From Diphasiastrum complanatum (lineage: Eukaryota > Streptophyta > Lycopodiopsida > Lycopodiales > Lycopodiaceae): a stretch of 64,000 bases of DNA. The DNA is taken from positions 4,603,881 through 4,667,880 of the forward strand of contig CM055113.1 in the NCBI GenBank assembly GCA_029204225.1. Reading direction: 5' to 3'. The translations under genes were made by a program, and so were the position numbers. Below, piece after piece: positions 34,450 to 44,189 of this stretch. Within the stretch, counting starts at the first letter, position 1, and each line of letters begins with the position of its first letter. The notes under the pieces were generated by a model. The model searched no databases. It was not told the DNA's origin and saw only the letters and a list, made by a program, of their open reading frames with translations.

Positions 34450-35600
34450 CATGGGGTGCTCTTGTTCTTCTTAAAGCGAAGAAAGATGGAGGTTTCTACA
34501 TGTGTGTGGATTACAAGGGCCTTAATAAAGTGACTATAAAGAATAAATATCCGTTACCCAGGATGGATGACCTTGTAGATTGCTTGGGTGGAGCTCGATA
34601 TTTCACCAAGATAGATCTCAAGACAGGGTACCATCAAATAAGAATTAAGTCAAAAGATATCCAAAAGACAGGATTTCGTTCTAGATTTGGTCATTATGAA
34701 TTTCTAGTGGTTCCATTTGAATTATCGAATGCTCCAACAATGTTCCAACAAATGATAAACAATTTATTTCGTCCATACTTGTGGTAGTATTCTTAGACAA
34801 CATTCTCGTTTACAGTGAATCCTTGGTGGAACTTGTAGAACACTTAAAAATTGTCTTGATGAAGCTCCGTCAGGAGTTACTCTACGCTAAAGAGTCCAAG
34901 TGTGAATTCCTTAAGCAAGAGTTGTTTTATCTTGGTCATAAGATCATAGTAAATGGGATAAAGATTGATGAGGATAAAATCAAGATTGTGATTGAGTGGC
35001 CAATTTCAGAAACTGTGAGGCAGGTAAAGTCTTTTTTAGGTTGTACACTTTTCTTCAAGAGATTTATTGAGGATTATGCTAAGTTAGCAGCACCGCTTAA
35101 TAATCTGACAAAAAGAATTGTTAATAAAAAGAAAAGAGGAATCAACCTAGTCTGCCTGTTGTTTGGAACGAGGAATTGAATTAGTGTTTTGAGAAACTTA
35201 AAACAATGATTGTTTCAACTCCTGTGTTACAAATTGCAAATCCAGATTTACCTTACGTCGTGAGAACAAACGCAAGTGATGTTGCAGTTGGAGCAGTTCT
35301 ATTACAAATGGATAGGCCACTAGCGTTTGAAAGCAAAAAATTCATTGGTCCTCAGTTATGTTATACTACGCAGGAAAAAGAATTGTTTGTTGTAGTCCAT
35401 GCACTTAAAACCTGGAGACACTACTTGTATGGTAGTAAGTTTGTAATGTATACGGATCACTAGCCTCTTAAGTATTTTTGTAATCAACATGATCTTCGGG
35501 GGAGAAAAGCTCGATGGGCTGAATTGATGCTAGAATTCGATCATTTAATCCATTACATAAGAGGCAACTCTAATCAAGTTGCAGATGCTCTTAGTCTTTT
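34450..35600 (+). pseudogene. Ty3/gypsy RT-RNase H, chimera copy 1
   Basis: RT starts in [20 protein letters not shown] and runs through [20 protein letters not shown] and [19 protein letters not shown] frameshift near 34785 leads to the polymerase box, VFLDN (34787-34801): the second Asp of the F-LDD box is Asn. The thumb has FLGCTLFFKRFIEDY. RNase H includes VRTNASDVAVGAV (D to N at the first catalytic position), EKELFVVVHAL and YTDH followed by a stop at 35461. Coding fades after NQVADALS near 35590, where minus-strand gag begins. The frameshift, the FLDN box and the stop are shared with the copy at 58836. Confidence 0.9.
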
Positions 35601-35628
35601 TCTCCTCATTAGTGGATGTTGTAGTAGT

Positions 35629-36228
35629 CTACCCTATTGTATAATACAACATATTGATATTCGGCTCATCATCTAAATCTTCATCCTTCTTCCGAATTGC
35701 ATCGTCCATAGCATTTTGCAAGAGTTCATACTCATTATGGCGTCTCAGCTCACGTCTGATCCGTTTAGGTAGACCTGACAAAACCCACATAATCATGGAA
35801 TTTTCGTTAATTGGCTCAGGTTCACACTCAGATCTGAGGCGTTTCACCCGTTCAATGTAATCTCGAACCATTTCGCGCTTTCCCATTTTAATTTTACTTA
35901 AAAGTAGGAAAGGGTCTTCCATAAACTTCCGTGGTTTGAACCGTGTGATAAGGGCTCATTTAACAGCCTCCCAATCTGTACATTCACTTTCATCTTGATT
36001 ATAGTACCAATCTTGTGGTGCGTCTATTAAAGCCATAGGAAATAGCTTAAGTTTGTCTTGAGGGAAAATTTTGCCATAGACTTTACAGGATTCAGCATAG
36101 ATCAGAAGAAATCTAACTAGATCTGTTAATCCATTATATTTGGGTAGATCCAAACGGGGTGCTCTTCTAACAATAATTGGATTGACTTTCTGTGGAGCAC
36201 CTCCAAGAACAGCTCCAGGGGCAGCCAT
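35629..36228 (-). pseudogene. Ty3/gypsy gag, chimera copy 1
   Basis: Starts MAAPGAVLGGAPQKVNPIIV and shows the retrotransposon Gag core: LDLPKYNGLTDLVRFLLIYA, DKLKLFPMALIDAPQDWYYN, then after a stop near 35953 (a TGA where Arg is plausible) KFMEDPFLLLSKIKMGKREM and RVKRLRSECEPEP. The C-terminus (NEYELLQNAMDDAIR, DEDLDDEPNI) is acidic and ends at the fusion with the opposite-strand RNase H. No CCHC knuckle remains. Upstream on the same strand are its leader, PBS and LTR, so this is the true 5' end of an element. Confidence 0.85.
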
Positions 36229-37401
36229 CTTAGATCAAACAGACAATGAGATTGGATTTAGATTTTTCTATAAAAAAACTATCTCAGATCAGATCTGCTA
36301 GATCTATTCCACTTCCCAAGAATCTGATTGCTATATCATAAAAATGATTTTGAAATACAATCAAATGATAAATCTCTCAAAATCCAAATCAGATTATATC
36401 ATATTTGACCCAAATTTTGACAGAGACTTGATCTGGATAATCAAAAACTAAAAATAGAACTGGCGAAGATTGTCTCGACGAAGGTTCATCAGTACTATTT
36501 TGGAACAAAAACTCTCTGAACAACTTTTCTGACAATTTCTTGGGAAATAACCTTCGCCGACTTCTCAGATGGAAGATCTGACACAGATAAAACTATGAAA
36601 AACCGGACGAAGGTTTTTGAAACAAGAAAATACAGTTTCTATAGTTTGACAAGGGTAAAAATCAAGATTTTTTGTGATCTGATCAAGAAGAATCTTCGTC
36701 GAACTCAAAAATAGTATTCTACTATATATAGAATTCTTTGAAAACTCGACGACGGTTTTGGCAAAGGATCAAGAGTAATACTAGAATTTTTGCAAAAAAG
36801 TGACTTTTTTGGCAAAACTATGGCAATACGACAACTGATCTTCTGAAAACTCTTTTATTTTTGGTATTATTCTTCGTCAACCTGGCAATAGATAGATCTA
36901 AATTACACCTAAGCATAATAAATCGGGCGAAGGTTCTTTTTTTGTATTTTTAGGGTGTTGGTGATTTTTTGGTATTTTTTGACGGTTTTTCTGGTGTTTC
37001 TGAAAATCTGTTGGGAATTAATCTTCGCCCTTCAAACTAAAGGTTTTGTAAACAAAACCGAACGTGTTTGCAACTCGGCGAAGGCTTCCTGAAAGAGGAT
37101 AAAAAGTTATAAGCTCTGATGACACTTTTTGCCTCCTTTTGACCAAAATCTGGTAGATTTGACCAATTTTTGTTATTTTCTCTGATATCTCAGATCCAAA
37201 TGGATCTTAAGATTGGTGATCTGAATAGATTTCCTTGTTTTATAATTAGATTATATTTCAAATAAGCAAATCCACTCAAATCAAGCAAAATCACTCCCAA
37301 ACTAATCATAAATGCAGATCTAACACTATTCATGCCACAACAAGATGCCTAATGCAAGCTAACCATCCAACAAACATGGTACAAACTGAAAAATTGGCAT
37401 A
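36229..37401 (-). other. Retroelement leader with recurrent CGAAGG/CTTCG motifs
   Basis: Untranslated leader between PBS and gag. It contains roughly ten copies of a GCGAAGG/GACGAAGGTT word in both orientations at irregular spacing (for example near 36464, 36477, 36553, 36605, 36697, 36747, 36870, 36928, 37022 and 37078), each set in AT-rich DNA. The part up to 36937 is also present in the second chimera copy. Confidence 0.6.
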
Positions 37402-37402
37402 G

Positions 37403-37420
37403 CTCCCCGGCAGCGGCACC
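37403..37420 (-). other. Primer-binding site, gypsy type
   Basis: The minus strand reads GGTGCCGCTGCCGGGGAG, four bases after the ACTACA end of the LTR. It closely resembles the TGGCGCCGTTGCCGGGGA-type PBS of plant Athila/Tat gypsy elements. Confidence 0.75.
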
Positions 37421-37424
37421 AAAT

Positions 37425-38163
37425 TGTAGTGGGTTTCTTTCCTTGCCTAACCTGAATCCAAGATCTAGTCAATCTAGCATCAAAGAGACGAAGTTAGTTG
37501 TCACGCGTAGATTCGTTCCCATGAGAGCGAAAGTATAGTTCAGATTTCAACATGAATGGAGGATCCACATCTAACTCTAACATCCACTAACACTAGATCC
37601 ATTAACACTACGATCCACAACAAAGATAGCTTACTCTTTCTCTCTCTCTCCCTTTCTCTCTCAAAAAAGATATAATAACATACAATCCCAATAACATTCT
37701 GATCTAACAATTAGCAAAATCCAAAAAAAGCATGAGAGATGGAGGAGGAAAGAAGAAGAGCAAGGACATTCATCAATCCATTTCTGAAGAGAACCAATCT
37801 GCTTTATTGAAATGAGGAAATGAACATGAGGAGCACTCAAGTTGGTCCATTTTTATAATAGAGAGGAGGACCCTGGCCTCTGAATCCTATCGGTCCATTT
37901 TTGCCTCCCTAATTATTCAAATTTAAAAAAGTGTGGGAACCATCCAATTTGGAGGGAACCCCAACTTTATTTACTAACATGAAATTTAGGCCCTACGACA
38001 TTAAAAGTCTCGCAAAAATGCCTAAAGTCCTTTCATTGACTTTTAACTAATCAATCAAATAACTATGTGATCATCGAGTTGGACTTACACACGCTAGGTG
38101 CCAAATCCCTCTCACTTATTAACTAGGGCTAGGGTTGTCTTGGGATCCACAAACCCTCCAACA
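37425..38163 (-). mobile_element. 5' LTR of the gypsy chimera
   Basis: In plus coordinates it starts TGTAGTGGGTTTCTTTCCTT; on the minus strand that is the ...ACTACA end preceding the PBS. The other boundary is placed at AACCCTCCAACA just before a CT microsatellite. A TATA-like TATTATAAAAATGG on the minus strand is at 37849-37862. A CT-rich patch lies at 37640-37670. The second chimera copy lacks this LTR. Confidence 0.6.
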
Positions 38164-38165
38164 CA

Positions 38166-38236
<71 letters not shown>

Positions 38237-38815
38237 CCTTCCTATGTTGTCTCTACCTCTCTCCTCTCTTTTGTGTGCTCTCCCTTCGCTCTCTCCTCTC
38301 TCTCCTCTCTCTCTCCTAGTCTCTCTCCCTCCCTCCCTCCGCTCTCTCAACTCTCCTCTCTCTCCCCTCCCTCTGCTCTCCTCTCCTCTCTCTGTTCTCC
38401 CCTCCCTCCGCTCTCTCCTCGCTCCTCTCTCCTATGTTCTCTCTCTCTCGTCTCCCCTTCCTCCACTCTCCTCTCTTCTCTCCCTCTCCTCTCGCCTCTC
38501 TCCACTCTCTCCTCTCTTCTCTCTCTCTCTCTCGACTCTATCTCTGTCTCCCTCAACTCTCTCTCTGCCCTCTTTTCTCTCTTCTCTGTCTCTCTCTCTT
38601 TGCTCTCCCTCCACTCTCTCCTCTCTCTTCTCTCCTTCCTACTCTCTCTCGCGTTGTCTCCCTCCGCTATCTCTCCTCTGTCCCTTGCTCTCTCTCTACA
38701 ACTCCGCTCTCTCTCCTTTGTCCCTTGCTCTCTCTGTGAGTCTCTCTCTCTCTCTGTCCACTCTCTCTCCTCTGTCCCTCGCTCTCTTTGCGAGTCTCTC
38801 TGTCTCGTGCCAGGC
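38164..38815. repeat. (CT)n tract and CT-rich low-complexity region
   Basis: A pure (CT)n run to about 38232 is followed by about 580 bp of degenerate CTCTCC/CTCCCT repeats, including phrases such as CTCTCTCCTCTGTCCCTTGC occurring three times near 38670-38790. Long Ser/Leu or Arg/Glu frames through it are artefacts of the repeat. Confidence 0.9.
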
Positions 38816-38827
38816 AAAAAAATGTTG

Positions 38828-38864
38828 TTGGGCCCTATATTATGCAAAATAATATAGGGCCCAA
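38828..38864. repeat. Perfect 16-bp hairpin
   Basis: Arms TTGGGCCCTATATTAT (38828-38843) and its exact reverse complement (38849-38864) enclose a GCAAA loop. It lies between the CT-rich region and the recombinase-like gene. Confidence 0.9.
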
Positions 38865-38902
38865 AACGACCCAAAAATCAGACGAACGGCAATTACGTAC
38901 TA

Positions 38903-38930
38903 GGTAATGGCCATTGAGAGGGCCATTACC
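38903..38930. repeat. Perfect 10-bp hairpin
   Basis: Arms GGTAATGGCC and GGCCATTACC with an 8-base loop (ATTGAGAG), about 40 bp after the 16-bp hairpin and about 200 bp before the ATG at 39129. Confidence 0.9.
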
Positions 38931-39128
38931 ATGAATAATCAGAGACCCGGCAGCAAGTGGCAGAGGCCCGGAGCTACTCTTGGAAATGTGTTTTCGTTTT
39001 TGTTTTGCTTTGTATTTGTTGGTTTGCAGTTATCTTTCATGATGCAGCTGTCATTTCTTAGATGTTGGAGCTCATGTTGCAGCTGTAGCCTGTCATTGAT
39101 CTTTTGAGTTGTGAATTATAGTCTTTGA

Positions 39129-39903
39129 ATGGCTGCTATAGAGCACTCACCTGACAGGCTTTCTGATAGTCTTTCTGAGCCTTGTAATGTTCATGTGGAA
39201 GACGAGGATGGCCTACAGGGTGTTGAAGATATTGAGATAGATACTAATCTTTCACACATGTTTCTTGATGTAAATGCTAGTGATTTGGAGTTGGTAGATT
39301 TTGGTGGAAGAAATCGTAGTCATGGTCCAGAACAGTGGTTTCGAAAATGATTTTCTTCTTGGAGGATTGCCACTGGAAAAGATGACAGTATACCTCCAGA
39401 AAAGCTTACATTGGATGTTCTTGCAGAATATATGGTTCCATTTATCTTGTCACTGAAGAAATTGAATGGCAATTACTATCCTAGTGCTAGGTACTGGATG
39501 TTTCAATCCTTTGTTTTCATGCTTTTTGATTTTTGTAATCACTTTCTTCTTTTGTGATATTTTTGTTTTATTTTTGCAGTTTAGCTCAGATGTTCCGTGC
39601 TTGTGGGAGAATTATTCGACGTGAACATGTTTCTAGAATATGTAGAATTCATGTTGATGATTTGCCTATTGTTGTTCAAAATCATCCATTTTTTGAGAGA
39701 GCTCGCACTCTTTGGTGCTTCATATGGATAAGTCTATTAAATCTGGAGCTAATAAGAAACGAAAGAAGAGTGCACCTATGATGTGGAGGGATGAGGAAGA
39801 GTGTTTAAAAGACCCTGAACATTCTATACATCATGCTGTTGGTTTACAAAAACGTTGGTGTTATTACTGTTTAAGTCGTTTTATGGTTCGCGGACACACA
39901 TAA
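39129..39903 (+). pseudogene. Crypton/DUF3504-like tyrosine recombinase fragment, two exons
   Basis: Exon 1 (39129-39490) has an acidic N-terminus, then WRIATGKDDSIPPEKLTLDV and VPFILSLKKLNGNYYPSA. The intron 39491-39579 (AG/GTACTG ... TTTTTGCAG) splices AG+T into Ser, giving PSASLAQMFRACGRIIRREH. Exon 2 continues VVQNHPFFERARTL, then after a one-base frameshift near 39710 DKSIKSGANKKRKKSAPMMW and GLQKRWCYYCLSRFMVRG. This order resembles the N-terminal part of Crypton-type/DUF3504 recombinases (R-KNG--Y-P-SL; LD--MK; AVFF--G--F-LRG). A TGA at 39348 and the frameshift break it, and the catalytic R-H-R-Y half is absent after 39903. Seen by eye only. Confidence 0.4.
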
Positions 39904-40109
39904 TTGTACAATCTACTTGATATCAATTTTCAAGTAAGATTTGATGTTCATGGTTCTTTTGTTATGTAAGTTTATAATGTTGTAGAATGTTAGATTTTTA
40001 TGAATTAGCCCTATTGATTTGTAATTGTCCAACAAGTCGAGTTTTTTTTAGTTATATTGATGTATATTCTTGTAGTATAAAGTTTGAATTTGTTTCTTAA
40101 ATGGTAATT

Positions 40110-41446
<1,337 letters not shown>

Positions 41447-41780
41447 AACTGAAGGCTCGAGAGATGGCTCGAGAGAGAGTGAGATGGCAAGAGAGAGAGA
41501 CCTGTGAGAGAGAGAGAGAGAGAGTCGATTTAGAGAGATAGACAGCGTGCGCTCTCGGGAGAAAATTGGAAATTTGAAATGTGTGTGGGTCAAAAAAAAA
41601 AAAAACAAAAACAAGCTTGTAGTTGTGGTTTTTTACACGTATTTTTTTTTCAAACGTTTTTTTGATCTTTTCTTTGCAAATGAGTGAAGTTTTTTGCAAG
41701 CACAGCGTGACATTTTCGGCGGCAAAACACACAGTCTCTAAAATAGTTTTATACTATATAGATAATAATGGGGAGGAAAT

Positions 41781-41891
41781 CCATGCATCCTCCTCCCCAT
41801 ACATGGATCCTCTTTTTTAAGATTTTTAGTTCATAAAATGTGTATGCATGGGTGAGGGGAGGAGGATGCATGGGTCCTCACCCATGCATAC
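41781..41891. repeat. Nested foldback element A
   Basis: Two overlapping perfect inverted repeats: CCATGCATCCTCCTCCCC (41781-41798) with 41856-41873, and GTATGCATGGGTGAGG (41842-41857) with 41876-41891. A related element is at 45938-46049. It resembles a small foldback/MITE-type element; no target duplication was established. Confidence 0.8.
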
Positions 41892-41904
41892 AAAAGTGTA
41901 CATA

Positions 41905-41908
<4 letters not shown>

Positions 41909-41961
<53 letters not shown>

Positions 41962-42045
41962 TATATCCAACGGTACCAGGATCCACGAATCCCGGTACCG
42001 TGGATCCATACTGGTACCGTCGTGGATCCATACTGATCCGCGGTA

Positions 42046-42099
<54 letters not shown>
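41909..42099. repeat. Two (AT)n tracts flanking a GGTACC/GGATCC-rich core
   Basis: (AT)n runs at about 41909-41959 and 42048-42099 flank about 88 bp holding four GGTACC (41972, 41994, 42013, 42042) and three GGATCC (41979, 42002, 42024) hexamers. The phrase GGATCCATACTG is repeated. The mass of self-complementary hexamers between self-complementary tracts would allow cruciform folding. Confidence 0.85.
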
Positions 42100-42100
<1 letters not shown>

Positions 42101-42560
42101 CAAAAATAACAAAGGAATTATTTTTTTTTGTCTTGCACTGAAATGCCTTGCAAATGATGAATATAGCTGCACTCGATGGTTTGATCCATGGTGGCGGCTT
42201 TGCAAATGGATTCAAATTTTTACACGGAATGCACTATGTCATTTCTCTACAACCAACTATGCGACTTTGTGGTTCGAAACTTTTCTAAATGCAAAACCTC
42301 GCACAGTCTCTTATGTGTTTTTAATGGGATGAGACCTCTTGAATTCTAATGGATGGAAGGAATGTCTTTAATGGGGAGTGCAACAAATCAACAGTTCAAT
42401 GATGAGGGTGTGTGTAATCCAGTTTGTTTTAAAGATTAACTCTATTACACACACAAAATTGCCAGGACCCATATCCAGAAAATACTAGAACTCTTTCTAG
42501 TACCAAATGCAAAAGCATATTCGAAGCTGAAAATGGTTGATGCAGAGGTAAAAATTATTC

Positions 42561-42717
42561 AATATCGGATCGACGTGCCCTTGTAGTTATTGATTGGTTT
42601 ATTTTCATAACGTGCACACTAATCCGATATTCAAAAAATATTTTTTTAATATCGGTTCGACGCGCCCTTGTTTTCGTTGTAGATTTAGTTATAACATCTT
42701 GTACGTTGATCCGATAT
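42561..42717. repeat. Tandem pair of ~70-bp foldback elements
   Basis: Unit 1 (42561-42631) starts AATATCGGAT and ends ATCCGATATT; unit 2 (42648-42717) starts AATATCGGTT and ends GATCCGATATC. Both share the phrase TCGACG(T/C)GCCCTTG. They lie just before the acceptor of the second C48 protease copy, possibly within its intron. Confidence 0.75.
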
Positions 42718-42746
42718 CTCATAATGTTAATATTTGGATTCTGCAG

Positions 42747-43111
42747 TCCTCCCAGCAGGTTGATTCTGTCAGCTGTGGTTGGTATACTGTATGCAATGCC
42801 AAATACTTTTAATTGGCTTGCAGTACAAGTTGGACTTCCAAATTTGGAAGAGGTAATCTTTGATTAATAACTTTTAATTGTGTTTTTGTTTTTTCCTAAT
42901 TCAAATTAATATTAACTGATCTTTGATTAATTGCATTTAAGTGTGTATATGTTTTTTTTTTCAGTTTAAATGCCCGAAGGTCTCCCCAATGGAGATAGTG
43001 CACTTCAGGCAGGAGACCATTGATCGAAAATTCATATCCAGTTGCAATGGCCGAGTGTTCTCCACCCAAGCTAGTTCCAACTGGAGAAATGGATTTAGAG
43101 ATCATAGATAG
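42747..43111 (+). pseudogene. Ulp1/C48-type cysteine protease, second copy (2 exons)
   Basis: Exon 42747-42852 follows a TGGATTCTGCAG acceptor and encodes SSQQVDSVSCGWYTVCNAKY; the catalytic Cys is at 42774-42776 with the oxyanion Gln six residues before. It ends at a good donor (GAG/GTAATC). The intron 42853-42964 ends TTTTTTTTTCAG, and exon 42965-43111 encodes FKCPKVSPMEIVHFRQETID up to a stop. The order and sizes match exons 3-4 of the copy at 31184-31531 (105 against 106 nt, explained by one added codon and a 2-base loss after NAKYF). That 2-base loss is a frameshift, so this copy is broken. No His-containing exon was found upstream. Confidence 0.65.
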
Positions 43112-43342
43112 TTGATACTGATTAAATATTCGTCTCACTTGATGTGGATGAGACACATGTATAGAAAATTTTAATAGAAATATATTTACGGTTTTTCTAT
43201 GGTTGTTCTTACTTGTTGTTCTTTCTCTTATCAATTCAGGTTATGATTCATTCATCTTCAATTTCTACGGTTTTCAGACATGTTTGTTTTCATAGCCTTG
43301 GTCTGCCTTGCCTTTACCATGGTTTTTTTTAAATAAGGTCAG

Positions 43343-43439
43343 GATGATGATCTGATCGAACCTTTGCCACAACCAATCCAAACATGCAACATTAGTTCAC
43401 TTAGATTTGTTGCATCACAGCTTTGATCAGATCATCATC
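43343..43439. repeat. 15-bp inverted repeat with 67-bp loop
   Basis: GATGATGATCTGATC (43343-43357) and its exact reverse complement (43425-43439). It lies between two partial copies of a sequence containing CTCCCCAATGGAGATA (near 42981 and 43590) and TTCAGGTTATGATTCATTC (near 43237 and 43638). Confidence 0.8.
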
Positions 43440-43665
43440 TGAACATACACAAATATGCCAAGACAAGAACAATACAGACCAAGGCAATGAAGACCAAAAA
43501 TACAACCGATATATACAAGACCTCAACAAGGGCAAGCGTCGATTTGATATCTGATTGTAGTGGTCACTGGAGTTCAAGTCACCGAAGATCTCCCCAATGG
43601 AGATAATGCATTTCTTGTTTATTTTCTTGTTATTAATTCAGGTTATGATTCATTCATCGTGAGAT

Positions 43666-43677
43666 GCTCTGATACCA
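43666..43677 (-). other. Primer-binding site (initiator tRNA-Met type)
   Basis: The minus strand reads TGGTATCAGAGC, an exact copia PBS consensus. The LTR lies to its right on the plus map. Confidence 0.75.
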
Positions 43678-43681
43678 CTAA

Positions 43682-44178
43682 TGAATCTAGGGGAGAAAAT
43701 TCACAAAACAGTCGCGACTCTCTTTCAAGATTCGGATGGAGTTCAGATGCGTTTGCTGGGCACTGCCAGCTGAAACACTCCTGCAATCCTTCAGAGAGTA
43801 GTCAGTTACTACGGATCTACATTCATAAAATTAATACAACATTCGACTTAATTTCGACCAAGGTGCGGAATTCAAAGGGAACAAGAAAACTCAGACATAA
43901 TAAAATAAACAGCATAAGCATTCAACATGCAAGATCAGACACAACTAGAAAATAATCTATATTGATTTTCTCTTATTTCTTCAGGGCACTACATGCGAAT
44001 CCACGCAGTGCGTTGGCGTGAGAGAAGCACGGTTCTCTCACGAGTAGTAATCTCGCTTCACTAGCGGACAATTCGGCCTTCTCGCATGCAAGCGGAGCTT
44101 CTGTCTGTGTTCGTCTTGATTGCTTACTAGCATCAGACTTCTTCAGTATCTCTTCTCTTAGTTACACTCGGTGTATCA
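43682..44178 (-). mobile_element. Copia 5' LTR (minus strand)
   Basis: Placed by the PBS at 43666-43677. In plus orientation it runs TGAATCTAGGGG ... CTCGGTGTATCA, about 500 bp, with TG...CA form. The interior is GC-richer than its flanks (CACGCAGTGCGTTGGCGTGA). No gag follows on the minus strand; C48-related sequence lies there instead, so only the LTR/PBS end remains. The exact boundaries are tentative. Confidence 0.5.
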
Positions 44179-44189
44179 TGTTTTGATAT

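Larger units (their letters stand above)
34442..36937. repeat. Segmental duplication copy 1 (2.50 kb)
   Basis: Matches 58836-61318 in the same orientation from TAAATCACCATGGGG to AATCGGGCGAAGGTTCT with high identity. A 13-base net difference (ATTTAACAGCCTCCC against GC) accounts for the length difference. Both copies contain the plus-strand RT/RNase H fused to a minus-strand gag, so the chimera formed before duplication. Confidence 0.92.

Noticed and set aside
38135-38874. Long Ser/Leu-rich (+) and Arg/Glu-rich (-) open frames of up to 240 codons
   Set aside because: They are translations of CT/AG low-complexity DNA; all phases of a dinucleotide repeat are open. The same applies to frames at 40224-41230, 7751-8104 and 3383-3638.
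43554-43600. GTAGTGGTCACTGGAGTTC resembling the DHW exon of the protease, downstream of the Cys exon
   Set aside because: About 19 of 24 bases match the start of the DHW exon at 30885, but the order would be reversed, the frame is not open beyond HWSS, and the following sequence matches the other exon's repeat instead.
43560-43955. 131-codon plus-strand open frame
   Set aside because: It runs across a copia PBS and LTR on the opposite strand and shows no protein-like composition or motif.
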